From: Selenomonadaceae bacterium
GTDB lineage: Bacteria > Bacillota > Negativicutes > Selenomonadales > Selenomonadaceae
Length of the DNA stretch: 32,195 bases
Assembly: GCA_016280345.1 (NCBI GenBank)
Contig: JAEEGN010000108.1
Location: 1 to 32,195 of the forward strand
Reading direction: 5' to 3'
Numbering within the stretch: position 1 is the first letter of the stretch; every line of letters starts with the position of its first letter. A program made the position numbers and the translations under genes. The notes beneath the pieces were generated by a model. It made no database searches and was not told the origin of the DNA. It saw only the letters and a program-made list of their open reading frames with translations. Positions 25,984 to 31,934 of this stretch are shown piece after piece.

Positions 25984-26253
25984 ATGATGATGGATAGCAA
26001 ATTCCTGAACTACATGCTGGGCGATAAAGTGTGCAGGCGCTGGAACGGAGAAGAAGTAGACTGGGAGGACAACTATCCCTACGTGTACATTCGGGACGCC
26101 TGGGAGAAAGTCGGCGTCAAGGCCAGTATGAGCGATCATATGGATGTACCTAACACTTACAGCATCGACGGTCGTCAGGTCACCCGGAGAGAAGCCTTCT
26201 TGCACGCGCAGAAGGTTCTGAACAAATTCGTGACGGACAGCGACTGGATGTAG
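25984..26253 (+). CDS. Core part of the split double-glycine precursor
   Basis: An 89-codon frame follows the TAG of the leader frame, starting with three ATG codons. No ribosome binding site precedes them, so initiation would depend on reinitiation after the TAG or on read-through. The protein is colinear with the mature part of the 6957 protein: SKFLNYMLGDKVC against FRFLNVLLRGHPC, DAWEKVGVKAS against RAWGSVGIEAK, YSIDGRQVTRREAFLHAQ against the YVDNATGKEITRNEVF block, and a final DSDWM against HSDWYW. The conservation over the whole length, with no other stop or frameshift, suggests that the break is recent or that the region is still used. Without a leader it could not be exported by a C39 transporter. 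Confidence 0.65.
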   Translation: MMMDSKFLNYMLGDKVCRRWNGEEVDWEDNYPYVYIRDAWEKVGVKASMSDHMDVPNTYSIDGRQVTRREAFLHAQKVLNKFVTDSDWM

Positions 26254-26337
26254 CGGGAGAGGATTCCTTCCGGCGCGTCTCGCCATTCGATACGCCACCG
26301 GCATTTCTCAGTTGGTCGCCGACTGACAGGGAAATGA

Positions 26338-26445
26338 TTGAAGAAGGCGGTTTTTGTAGACGGCAAGAAGGTCACCCGGAACAGAGTCATGGAGTACACG
26401 CAGTTTAACATGGGCAAGTTCTTGGAGGTCAAGGAGCGGAAGTAA
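26338..26445 (+). pseudogene. C-terminal relic of the precursor family
   Basis: A frame opening right after a TGA (26335-26337) encodes KKAVFVDGKKVTRNRV, then MEYTQFNMGKFLEVKERK and TAA. It matches only the last third of the precursor family (YSIDGRQVTRREAFLHAQ in 25984; ATGKEITRNEVF in 6957). There is no leader, no ribosome binding site and no proper start. It is best read as the 3' end of a lost fourth copy, lying between two precursor loci. Confidence 0.65.
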
Positions 26446-26485
26446 CAGGGAAGCCGGATTCCCAAATACAAGGGAGGTTTTCCTC

Positions 26486-26569
26486 ATGACAGGCAAGCCC
26501 GATTTTGTAGTGCGCTTCTCTGCAATAATCGTTTTCCGTTTGCGGCAGAGCGTTGCAGCGAACGGGTAA
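26486..26569 (+). CDS. Short reading frame with a precursor-type ribosome binding site, function unknown
   Basis: A 27-codon frame starts at ATG 26486 with AGGGAGGTTTTCCTC directly upstream, nearly the same initiation region as the precursor leader at 25876 (AAGGAGGTTTTTCATC). It reads MTGKPDFVVRFSAIIVFRL, then RQSVAANG and TAA, with no GG site and no resemblance to the other precursors after the first few residues. It is probably the initiation region of a lost precursor running into unrelated sequence. It may still be translated. Confidence 0.3.
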   Translation: MTGKPDFVVRFSAIIVFRLRQSVAANG

Positions 26570-26598
26570 GAACGGAGAGATACAAGGAAGGAAAAACC

Positions 26599-26853
26599 GT
26601 GAAAATCAACGGCAACAATATCTCCAAGGAAGTGCTGACGAAAGCCATGGCCTGCGATACGCCCAAGGAACTGGTGAAGCTGGCGAAGGAAAACGGCGTC
26701 GATTTGACGGAGAAGGAAGCAGAGGCGTACCTCTCCGAGATGGAGGACATCGACCTCGACCACGCGCAGATGAAGAGCGTGGCTGGTGGCGGTGACGTCT
26801 GCTGGGATAGATGCGGCGGCCATGATGATTGTCCAACGCCAGGAGGCACATGA
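26599..26853 (+). CDS. Nif11-like leader precursor peptide with Cys-containing core
   Basis: An 84-residue precursor starting at GTG 26599 after AAGGAAGG. Residues 1-64 are a Nif11-like helical leader (ISKEVLTKAMACDTPKELV, LAKENGVDLTEKEAEAYL, then IDLDHAQMKSVAGG) with the cleavage motif at 63-64. The tail GDVCWDRCGGHDDCPTPGGT (65-84) is short, acidic and Gly-rich, with three Cys (68, 72, 78), and looks like the core of a ribosomally made peptide. An odd number of Cys suggests thioether or other modification, a dimer, or an unpaired Cys; no modifying enzyme is encoded in this window. A strong terminator follows at 26883. The likely exporters are the C39 transporters upstream. The leader resembles the coreless proteins at 27194 and 30939. 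Confidence 0.82.
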   Translation: MKINGNNISKEVLTKAMACDTPKELVKLAKENGVDLTEKEAEAYLSEMEDIDLDHAQMKSVAGGGDVCWDRCGGHDDCPTPGGT

Positions 26854-26882
26854 GCTTTGGTAAAGAAATTTCGCCATGGGAA

Positions 26883-26906
26883 AAAGCCCCGGTGCTCCGG
26901 GGCTTT
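26883..26906 (+). terminator. Rho-independent terminator after the Nif11-like precursor
   Basis: A perfect 10-bp stem (AAAGCCCCGG with CCGGGGCTTT) closes a TGCT loop and is followed by ACTTTTT. It probably marks the end of the plus-strand island that starts at 7934. Confidence 0.85.
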
Positions 26907-27050
26907 ACTTTTTGGTGCGCCCTTCATTGGGTGCGGACGATGGTACGGTATGGCTTCGCTGCCATCGTCGGAGGAGCCATGAGAATTTCAATGTCAATAG
27001 ATTTGATTCCGATATTTTGCCGGGCGTTTCTTCGATGGCCGCCAGAGCGC
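26907..27050. other. Intergenic region with a hairpin
   Basis: I see no gene here. An 8-bp inverted repeat (GACGATGG at 26936-26943 with CCATCGTC at 26962-26969) encloses 18 nt with partial internal pairing. The role is unknown; it could be a remnant of a mobile element end, but no partner end was found. Confidence 0.35.
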
Positions 27051-27055
27051 GAAAA

Positions 27056-27086
27056 ACGCGGAGAGAAGCGAGGCCTCTCTCCGCGT
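27056..27086 (-). terminator. Terminator downstream of the coreless leader gene
   Basis: An 11-bp stem (ACGCGGAGAGA with TCTCTCCGCGT) closes a 9-nt loop. On the minus strand five T follow. It ends transcription from the promoter at 27397-27425. Confidence 0.75.
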
Positions 27087-27131
27087 GGACAAACCAGGGC
27101 CGCGTCTTTTTCGCCGCCCTGAACGTGAGAA

Positions 27132-27174
27132 GGGGAGAGGAGGAACGCGCGGGAACGCGATTCCTTCTCTCCCC
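27132..27174 (-). other. Long hairpin in the 3' UTR of the coreless leader gene
   Basis: A 14-bp stem with one G-T wobble (27132-27145 with 27161-27174) lies between the stop codon at 27194 and the terminator at 27056-27086. It has no T-run, so it may protect the mRNA 3' end rather than terminate. Confidence 0.4.
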
Positions 27175-27193
27175 GTTTCATTGTCGTATCTTT

Positions 27194-27352
27194 TTACTTG
27201 ATTTCGTCTTTGATTTTAAGGAATTCCTCGGCGTCCGCCCGGTCGAGATCGATGCCGCTCTCCTTCGCCTTCTCGATCAGCTCGTCGGCCGTCTTGCAGG
27301 ACTTGGCCAGCGCGATCTGTTCCGGGGTAAGTTCCTTGCCTTTGTACATCAT
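27194..27352 (-). CDS. Nif11-like small protein without cleavage site or core, copy 1
   Basis: A 52-residue protein: MMYKGKELTPEQIALAKSC, then KTADELIEKAKESGIDLDRA, then DAEEFLKIKDEIK. It matches the helical part of the Nif11-like leader at 26599 (LTPEQ...A..C.T..EL...AKE.G.DL...DAE.FL), but stops just where the leader there continues to its VAGG cleavage site and core. The start ATG 27352 lies ten bases after AGGAGG, as in the homologue at 30939; the ATG at 27361 is too close to that site. It has its own promoter (27397-27425) and terminator (27056-27086). The lack of cleavage site and core suggests a role other than precursor, for example a competitor or adaptor for leader-binding proteins, or a regulator. 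This is inference. Confidence 0.75.
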   Translation of the reverse strand: MMYKGKELTPEQIALAKSCKTADELIEKAKESGIDLDRADAEEFLKIKDEIK

Positions 27353-27396
27353 GGTTGTCATTCCTCCTCGAATAGAAAATGAAATCAGACATCTTC

Positions 27397-27425
27397 ATTT
27401 TACATCAAAAACGGTCGACAGGCAA
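27397..27425 (-). promoter_or_regulatory. Promoter of coreless leader gene copy 1
   Basis: On the minus strand, TTGCCT (27425-27420), a 17-bp spacer and TAAAAT (27402-27397), about 45 bp before the start codon. The -10 is the same TAAAAT(G) as at copy 2. Confidence 0.65.
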
Positions 27426-27568
27426 TCCGGAGAAATGGATTCACTGTTTTTCCCGGCAAAGGCGCGGGCGTCGCCGCAGTCTGAAGCGGGCTCCTCCCGC
27501 CCGGCGCCATCCTTTTCCGAATTCCATGCAGGAATTGCGGAACCGACAGCGAATCATTACAGGAGGGG

Positions 27569-29623
27569 ATGATGCGTCCGGATAGAATTTCTGATCGGTT
27601 GTTGCGCAGGATTGAAAGGAAGTTTTTGCAGGTGAATCAGACCGACTACAAGCAGAAATGCAGTTTGGGAATGTTTCTGGTTGCCCTCGGTATCGTTTAC
27701 GGGGATATCGGCACGTCCCCGATGTACGTCATGAAGTCGATCATCGAAGGGAACGGCGGAATCGCTTTCGTGGATGAGGCGTTCATCGTCGGTTCACTGT
27801 CGCTGGTCATTTGGACGATTACGCTGCTGACGACGGTGAAGCACGTGATGATCGCGCTGCGCGCGGATAATCACGGGGAAGGCGGGATATTCGCGCTTTA
27901 CAGCCTGGTCCGCCATTGCGGGAAATGGCTGATTGTTCCCACGATGATCGGCGGTTGTACCATGTTGGCCGATGGCGTCCTGACTCCGGCGGTGACCGTC
28001 ACAACCGCCGTGGAAGGCTTGCGCAGCATCGACGCCGTGCACGCTTTCCTCGGCAGCGGGCAGGTCGTCGTCGTCCTGATCACGTTGGCGATCATCAGCC
28101 TCCTGTTCATGATCCAAAGCAGCGGGACCGGTTCGATTGGCAGGCTGTTCGGGCCGGTCATGGTGGCGTGGTTCCTGTTCCTGGGCGTTACGGGATTATG
28201 GTTGACGCTGGAAGACCTCTCGATCCTGCGGGCCTTGAATCCGGTATATGCCCTGCACATCCTGTTCAGCCCCGACAACCGGGAGGGGTTGATGATCCTG
28301 GGCAGCGTTTTCCTGTGCACCACCGGCGCGGAAGCCCTTTACACGGATATGGGGCACGTCGGCCGGGCCAACATCTTCGTCAGTTGGCCTTTCGTCAAAG
28401 TCTGCCTGATTCTGAATTATATGGGGCAAAGCGTCTGGATCATTCACCATCAGAGCGACCCTGTCATACAGGTTATTTCGGGTGTCAATCCCTTTTATAT
28501 GATGCTCCCGGCGTCGTTGCGGCCGGCGGCGATCCTGCTGAGCGCGCTGGCGGCGATCATCGCCAGCCAGGCCTTGATCAGCGGAAGCTATACCCTGGTG
28601 CATGAGGCTGCCAGTCTCGATCTCATGCCGCATCTGAACGTGCGGTATCCTTCCGACACGAAAGGGCAGATCTATATTCCCCTGGTGAACCATCTCCTGT
28701 GGTTCTTCTGTGTGGTCGTGATCCTTTACTTCCGCAGCGGGTCCCGGATGGAGAACGCCTACGGTCTGGCTATCACAATCAGCATGCTGATGATGACGAT
28801 TCTGTTCTGCGTGTATATCGGAGTGCTTCACAGGCACCGGCTGGCGGCGGCGCTGTTCGCGGCGGTTTTCTTCGCGATTGAAGGCGTATTCTTCGTCTCG
28901 AGCCTCGGGAAATTCGTGGTCGGCGGCTATGTGGCGATCATCATTTCCCTGGCGATCCTCTTTGTCATGATTGCCTGGTATCGCGGAACACAGATCGAGC
29001 AGGTGCAGAAAATCTCCCTGAAGATGCGGGATCATCTGGCGGACATCAAAAACCTGATGAACGACGATGCGATTCCTCTTTGCAGCAATAATATGGTGTA
29101 TCTGGTGAAAGGAGAGGAGTCGGAAAAAATCGACCGGGACATCCTGTATTCGATCCTGGACAAGGATCCGAAGCGGGCCGATGCCTATTGGTTCATCAGC
29201 GTCAACGTGACTGACGACCCGAATCAAAAGCAGTACAGAGTGGAAACATTCGGAACGGATTACATTTTCCGCGTGCATCTGTATCTCGGTTACAAGGTGA
29301 AACCCAGCGTCAATATCTATCTCCGACAGGTCGTGCACGATCTGCTGGCCACGGGTGAATTGCCGAAGCAGAACCGGCGGCACTCGATCTATGGGCCTTC
29401 GGAGGTGGGGTCCTTCAAATTCTGCATGATCCGGAAGATGATGCCCCAGGAAGGCGAGATCCATCTGGCGGATAACCTGCTGATCCATGCGAAGTACTTC
29501 ATCCGCCGCATCGGCGGCAGTCCGATTCAGTGGCTGGGCCTGGAAACTTCCAACGTGATCGTCGAATACGTGCCTTTGTTCCTGCCGCGGAGTCAGAAGG
29601 AGGACCATCTGGAACGGATCTGA
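27569..29623 (+). CDS. kup: Kup/HAK/KT-family potassium uptake protein
   Basis: A 684-residue membrane protein of the Kup family, which imports potassium with protons. The N-terminal hallmark LVALGIVYGDIGTSPMYVMK is at about 38-57. About twelve membrane helices follow to residue 470 (for example FIVGSLSLVIWTITLLTTVK and YVAIIISLAILFVMIAWY), with GEGGIFALYSL and TSPMY among the conserved stretches, then a cytoplasmic C-terminal domain of about 200 residues. The ribosome binding site AGGAGG (27561-27566) lies 2 bases before ATG 27569 and 5 before ATG 27572; the second may be the real start. Kup proteins are common c-di-AMP targets, but I find no riboswitch in its 216-bp upstream region, unlike the NlpC gene here. 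It interrupts the precursor loci and is probably unrelated to export. Confidence 0.95.
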   Translation: MMRPDRISDRLLRRIERKFLQVNQTDYKQKCSLGMFLVALGIVYGDIGTSPMYVMKSIIEGNGGIAFVDEAFIVGSLSLVIWTITLLTTVKHVMIALRADNHGEGGIFALYSLVRHCGKWLIVPTMIGGCTMLADGVLTPAVTVTTAVEGLRSIDAVHAFLGSGQVVVVLITLAIISLLFMIQSSGTGSIGRLFGPVMVAWFLFLGVTGLWLTLEDLSILRALNPVYALHILFSPDNREGLMILGSVFLCTTGAEALYTDMGHVGRANIFVSWPFVKVCLILNYMGQSVWIIHHQSDPVIQVISGVNPFYMMLPASLRPAAILLSALAAIIASQALISGSYTLVHEAASLDLMPHLNVRYPSDTKGQIYIPLVNHLLWFFCVVVILYFRSGSRMENAYGLAITISMLMMTILFCVYIGVLHRHRLAAALFAAVFFAIEGVFFVSSLGKFVVGGYVAIIISLAILFVMIAWYRGTQIEQVQKISLKMRDHLADIKNLMNDDAIPLCSNNMVYLVKGEESEKIDRDILYSILDKDPKRADAYWFISVNVTDDPNQKQYRVETFGTDYIFRVHLYLGYKVKPSVNIYLRQVVHDLLATGELPKQNRRHSIYGPSEVGSFKFCMIRKMMPQEGEIHLADNLLIHAKYFIRRIGGSPIQWLGLETSNVIVEYVPLFLPRSQKEDHLERI

Positions 29624-29669
29624 CCCCGGCCGCTCGTAAGAGCGCAAAGAAACGCCGGCCAGGATGCCG

Positions 29670-29719
29670 ATGTTTAAGGGAACGTCATATTCTATAATAA
29701 ATAAAGAATATGTTTAAGG
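29670..29719. repeat. Direct repeats ATGTTTAAGG upstream of precursor gene 29914
   Basis: Two identical 10-bp repeats (29670-29679 and 29710-29719) are exactly 40 bp apart. Between them lies an inverted repeat, CATATTCT (29686-29693) with AGAATATG (29705-29712), plus an extra TATAAT (29693-29698). This looks like an operator for a dimeric regulator. The GTTTAA core recurs as two repeats upstream of the gene at 31647. Confidence 0.5.
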
Positions 29720-29754
29720 CAAAAATGAAATAAAAAAATTTGCCAACACCGTCC

Positions 29755-29780
29755 TTTTTTTCGTTTCTGAATCGTATAAT
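29755..29780 (+). promoter_or_regulatory. Precursor-type promoter P3 (T-tract plus AATCGTAT)
   Basis: Seven T (29755-29761), 11 bp, then CGTATAAT (29773-29780), giving a perfect TATAAT at 29775-29780. TTTCTGAATCGTAT closely matches the 6895 copy. The transcript has a leader of about 125 nt, with a two-codon frame (ATG GCA TAG, near 29798) behind a purine-rich site. Confidence 0.55.
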
Positions 29781-29913
29781 AAAATAGAGGGGGAAAAATG
29801 GCATAGGGGGCGACCATCACAGCAAAAAAAAGAGGCGTTGAGCCCGGGCAGGGGCAAAACGTGAAGACAGGACCAGCGTATCAGGTATCAAGATCGGAAA
29901 GGAGAAGAGAGTC

Positions 29914-30258
29914 ATGACAATTTCGAATACGGAGAGAATGAAGAAGAAGTTTGCGGGCAAAATGCTCGCGGTGGAAGAGATGGAAGAGATCGTCGGAGGG
30001 GCGATGTCGGGCATGAACCAGGACGCGGCGCTCTTCAAGCAGATGGGATACGACAATATCCCCGTCATCGGCGGTACGGAACAATGGAAAAAGGTTTGGG
30101 CTTCCTTCGGCGTCGATGCGGCAAAGACGCAGGACGGAGGGAGTGCCTATTCCGTCAACGGCAAGCCCATCACCCAGGGAGAGGCTTGGAAGATGGTGAA
30201 AGAGGCGAAATCCGGTATGAATATCCAGGGATTCACTATCCCCGTCGGCAGGCGGTGA
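29914..30258 (+). CDS. Double-glycine leader precursor protein, second intact copy
   Basis: A 114-residue precursor. The leader MTISNTERMKKKFAGKML followed by AVEEMEEIVGG has the same length as that of the 6957 protein, with GG again at 28-29. The mature part shares the family region: KKVWASFGVDAAK (59-71), YSVNGKPITQGEAWKMVKEA (79-98). It has no cysteine and lacks the SDW end; it finishes with a basic GFTIPVGRR. The start ATG 29914 follows AAAGGAG at nine bases. The gene is separate from the export island, beyond kup, under promoter P3 and its direct repeats, and ends about 100 bp before a strong stem-loop. Export by the C39 modules at 10154 or 18020 is inferred from the leader type. Confidence 0.8.
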   Translation: MTISNTERMKKKFAGKMLAVEEMEEIVGGAMSGMNQDAALFKQMGYDNIPVIGGTEQWKKVWASFGVDAAKTQDGGSAYSVNGKPITQGEAWKMVKEAKSGMNIQGFTIPVGRR

Positions 30259-30355
30259 GGCTGGCGGCGGGCGCCGCTCTCGGAACGGACGGCTCGGCGG
30301 CAAGATGGCCGTCGGGAATTGGCTGCGAAAGAGCGCCGAAGGATTCCGAACAGAA

Positions 30356-30382
30356 AAAGCGCCCGCGATTTGCGGGCGCTTT
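30356..30382 (-). terminator. Strong terminator between convergent genes
   Basis: An 11-bp perfect stem (AAAGCGCCCGC with GCGGGCGCTTT) closes a 5-nt loop. On the minus strand it is followed by TTTTTC, ending the gene at 30410. It may also stop transcription from the precursor gene at 29914. Confidence 0.8.
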
Positions 30383-30409
30383 CCTGGGTGGTGCATGCTT
30401 CTAGTTGAT

Positions 30410-30865
30410 TCATCTCTTGGCGAATACGGATTCTTTGGCCACGTCGTCCGCGTCGTTGGACCACGTCAGGCGACCTCCGTTCAGAAAGAACGTGCCGGAG
30501 CCGTTCTCGTAAAGAATTTCTTCCGTATAGTTGCCGTCGCGGTCGTACTGCCGCTCGGTGCAGACGCAATCCTCGTAGGCGAAGGCATCGGAACCGGCCG
30601 GTTCCGCCGTCATCCGCCAGTATGTCTTCCTGGCGGCGCCGTTGGGCCAGGTCACGGTGACCTCATAGGCTCCGTCGCGCGGAACGACCGTGATGATGGC
30701 GCGCTTCGCGACCGTCTCACTCCAGCGTCCGGCGAAGGCGTCCTCTTCCACCGTGTCCGGGGAAGCGGCCGCATATGCCGGTATGGCGTCCGGCGCAGCG
30801 GCGGTTCCTAACAAAAGGAGGAAAGAGGAAAAAAGCGCGGCGGCGGCAATTTTTCCATAGTTCAT
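30410..30865 (-). CDS. Secreted protein of unknown function, beta-rich
   Basis: A 151-residue exported protein. The N-terminus MNYGKIAAAALFSSFLLLLG followed by TAAAPDAIPAYAAA is a signal peptide. The mature part starts with GRWSETVAKRAIITVVPRDG and alternates charged and hydrophobic residues in beta-strand fashion (YEVTVTWPNGAARKTYWRMT, GSGTFFLNGGRLTWSNDAD), with a CVC pair near 110. This pattern resembles small secreted proteins I have seen in Negativicutes, but I cannot assign a function. The start ATG 30865 is preceded by GGAAGGAAA. It lies downstream of the coreless leader gene at 30939 on the same strand, 73 bp apart, so the two may be co-transcribed from the promoter at 31360-31388. Confidence 0.7.
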   Translation of the reverse strand: MNYGKIAAAALFSSFLLLLGTAAAPDAIPAYAAASPDTVEEDAFAGRWSETVAKRAIITVVPRDGAYEVTVTWPNGAARKTYWRMTAEPAGSDAFAYEDCVCTERQYDRDGNYTEEILYENGSGTFFLNGGRLTWSNDADDVAKESVFAKR

Positions 30866-30938
30866 ATCCGTTTCCTTCCAAATATGCATTCATCCGGCAT
30901 TCCGCAAACGTCGCGGCATCGTTCCGTCCTGGTCCGTT

Positions 30939-31097
30939 TTACTTGATTTCGTCTTTGATCTTGAGGAACTCCTCGGCGTCTTCCTTGGAGAGATCGAAGC
31001 CGCCCTCCTTCGCCTTCGCGATCAGCTCTTCCGCCGTCGTGCAGGATTTTGCCAGCGCCAGCTGCTCCGGGGTGAGTTCCTTGCCTTTGTACATCAT
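30939..31097 (-). CDS. Nif11-like small protein without cleavage site or core, copy 2
   Basis: A 52-residue protein: MMYKGKELTPEQLALAKSC, then TTAEELIAKAKEGGFDLSKE, then DAEEFLKIKDEIK. It is nearly identical to the protein at 27194, especially at both ends, and like it lacks the GG site and core of the Nif11-like precursor at 26599. The start ATG 31097 follows AAGGAGG at nine bases. It has a sigma-A promoter far upstream (31360-31388), leaving an untranslated leader of about 255 nt. The conservation of two copies with different flanks argues for a kept function rather than decay. Possible roles are the same as for copy 1. Confidence 0.77.
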   Translation of the reverse strand: MMYKGKELTPEQLALAKSCTTAEELIAKAKEGGFDLSKEDAEEFLKIKDEIK

Positions 31098-31359
31098 GGT
31101 GAAAAACCTCCTTAAAAAAATAGATAGAAAATGTGCTGCCCTGCCCTCCCCGAGGGGAGGACAGGATGTGCAGGACAACTTTCCTGTCCCCTGGTTCCTG
31201 TACGGGACCGTCTGAAAACCGTCGAATTTTCAGAGATTCCCAAAAACGCAATTCCTTCCGGGATGGGCGCGCGGAAAGCGCGGGCACGGAAGCGCCCGGC
31301 GCCGGATGTCATCAGGCGGATTGCCTTCCCTGCTTTCAAGGTTTCATCCTTTCTTTTTC
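31098..31359 (-). other. Long 5' untranslated leader of coreless leader gene copy 2
   Basis: About 255 nt lie between the promoter and the start codon on the minus strand. The stretch contains a GC-rich inverted repeat (CCTCCCC and GGGGAGG, about 31145-31162) and a second possible stem (AGGACA with TGTCCT, near 31170-31195). A 75-codon minus frame opens at TTG 31339 but has arginine-rich composition and no family resemblance. I do not recognise a known riboswitch. Confidence 0.4.
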
Positions 31360-31388
31360 ATTTTACTACGCTTGCCGTCCGTTGACAA
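31360..31388 (-). promoter_or_regulatory. Promoter of coreless leader gene copy 2
   Basis: On the minus strand, TTGTCA (31388-31383), a 17-bp spacer and TAAAAT (31365-31360). It is well spaced and close to consensus, and shares TAAAATGAA with the copy 1 promoter. Confidence 0.65.
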
Positions 31389-31501
31389 GGGGAGGATTTC
31401 AAGGAACACGTATTTCTTCTCCGAACCCTGTGCCCCGGCGGCGTCTGTCGGTGGAAACGAAGGAAAGACAAGCGATAGGGGGATTATCGTGAATACGCGT
31501 C

Positions 31502-31535
31502 CGGTTTAATGATGAAAATACATGTTCGGTTTAAT
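31502..31535. repeat. Direct repeats CGGTTTAAT upstream of gene 31647
   Basis: Two 9-bp repeats (31502-31510 and 31527-31535) lie 25 bp apart, 65-98 bp before the -10 of promoter P4. The GTTTAA core also occurs in the paired repeats upstream of promoter P3. This is a candidate operator. Confidence 0.45.
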
Positions 31536-31580
31536 AAAATTCTTTTTTCGTTTTTCCATTTTTTTTCCGCAGAGCGTCCA

Positions 31581-31605
31581 TTTTTGATCTCGTGAATCGT
31601 ATAAT
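31581..31605 (+). promoter_or_regulatory. Precursor-type promoter P4 (T-tract plus AATCGTAT)
   Basis: Five T (31581-31585), 12 bp including GTGAAT, then CGTATAAT (31598-31605) with a perfect TATAAT. GTCC precedes the T-tract here and at 29751-29754. It serves the operon starting at 31647. Confidence 0.55.
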
Positions 31606-31646
31606 ATAATAAAAGCAAAAATATGAAGCTTGAAGGGGGTGGAGCT

Positions 31647-31931
31647 GTGGATCCAGAAGTGAAGAAAGACGCAGAGGCGATGGACAGGGAACTGGAAGCG
31701 CGCATTCATCGCGCTGACTTCTCCGGCGAAAATGGCGGCCTGTTGGAGCGCCTGTGGGCCAAGATCCAATCGCGAATCTACACCGAGAACAGCTCGGAAG
31801 AAATACTCGAGGATATCGATCTTTCCGCGGAAGAACTGTCCATGCTTTCGGCGGCGAAAGGCAATCCCTTCGCGGGGTTCGCCGCTTTCCCGAAGGACGG
31901 GAAGAAACCGGGGGGAAACGGAGGGACATGA
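31647..31931 (+). CDS. Small acidic protein of unknown function
   Basis: A 94-residue protein from GTG 31647, preceded by AAGGGGG seven bases upstream. An ATG at 31623 in the same frame lies only about 18 bases after the -10 and has no ribosome binding site. The sequence is helical and acidic: MDPEVKKDAEAMDRELEARI, ERLWAKIQSRIYTENSSEEI, then EDIDLSAEELSMLSAAKGNP and a Gly/Lys-rich tail. The block LEDIDLSAEELSMLSAAKG resembles the end of GG leaders (acidic D-L-S/D-x-E-x-L...VAGG), but the cleavage residues read AAKG, so I do not call it a precursor. It is controlled by the precursor-type promoter P4 and is followed after 3 bp by a membrane protein gene, suggesting joint function. Confidence 0.7.
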   Translation: MDPEVKKDAEAMDRELEARIHRADFSGENGGLLERLWAKIQSRIYTENSSEEILEDIDLSAEELSMLSAAKGNPFAGFAAFPKDGKKPGGNGGT

Positions 31932-31934
31932 ATC

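Noticed and set aside
26924-27181. Minus-strand 85-codon frame behind the coreless leader gene
   Set aside because: It spans two hairpins and a terminator, lacks a ribosome binding site and has random composition.
31112-31339. Minus-strand 75-codon frame in the leader of the gene at 30939
   Set aside because: A TTG start with a poor ribosome binding site and low-complexity arginine-rich composition; more likely untranslated leader RNA.
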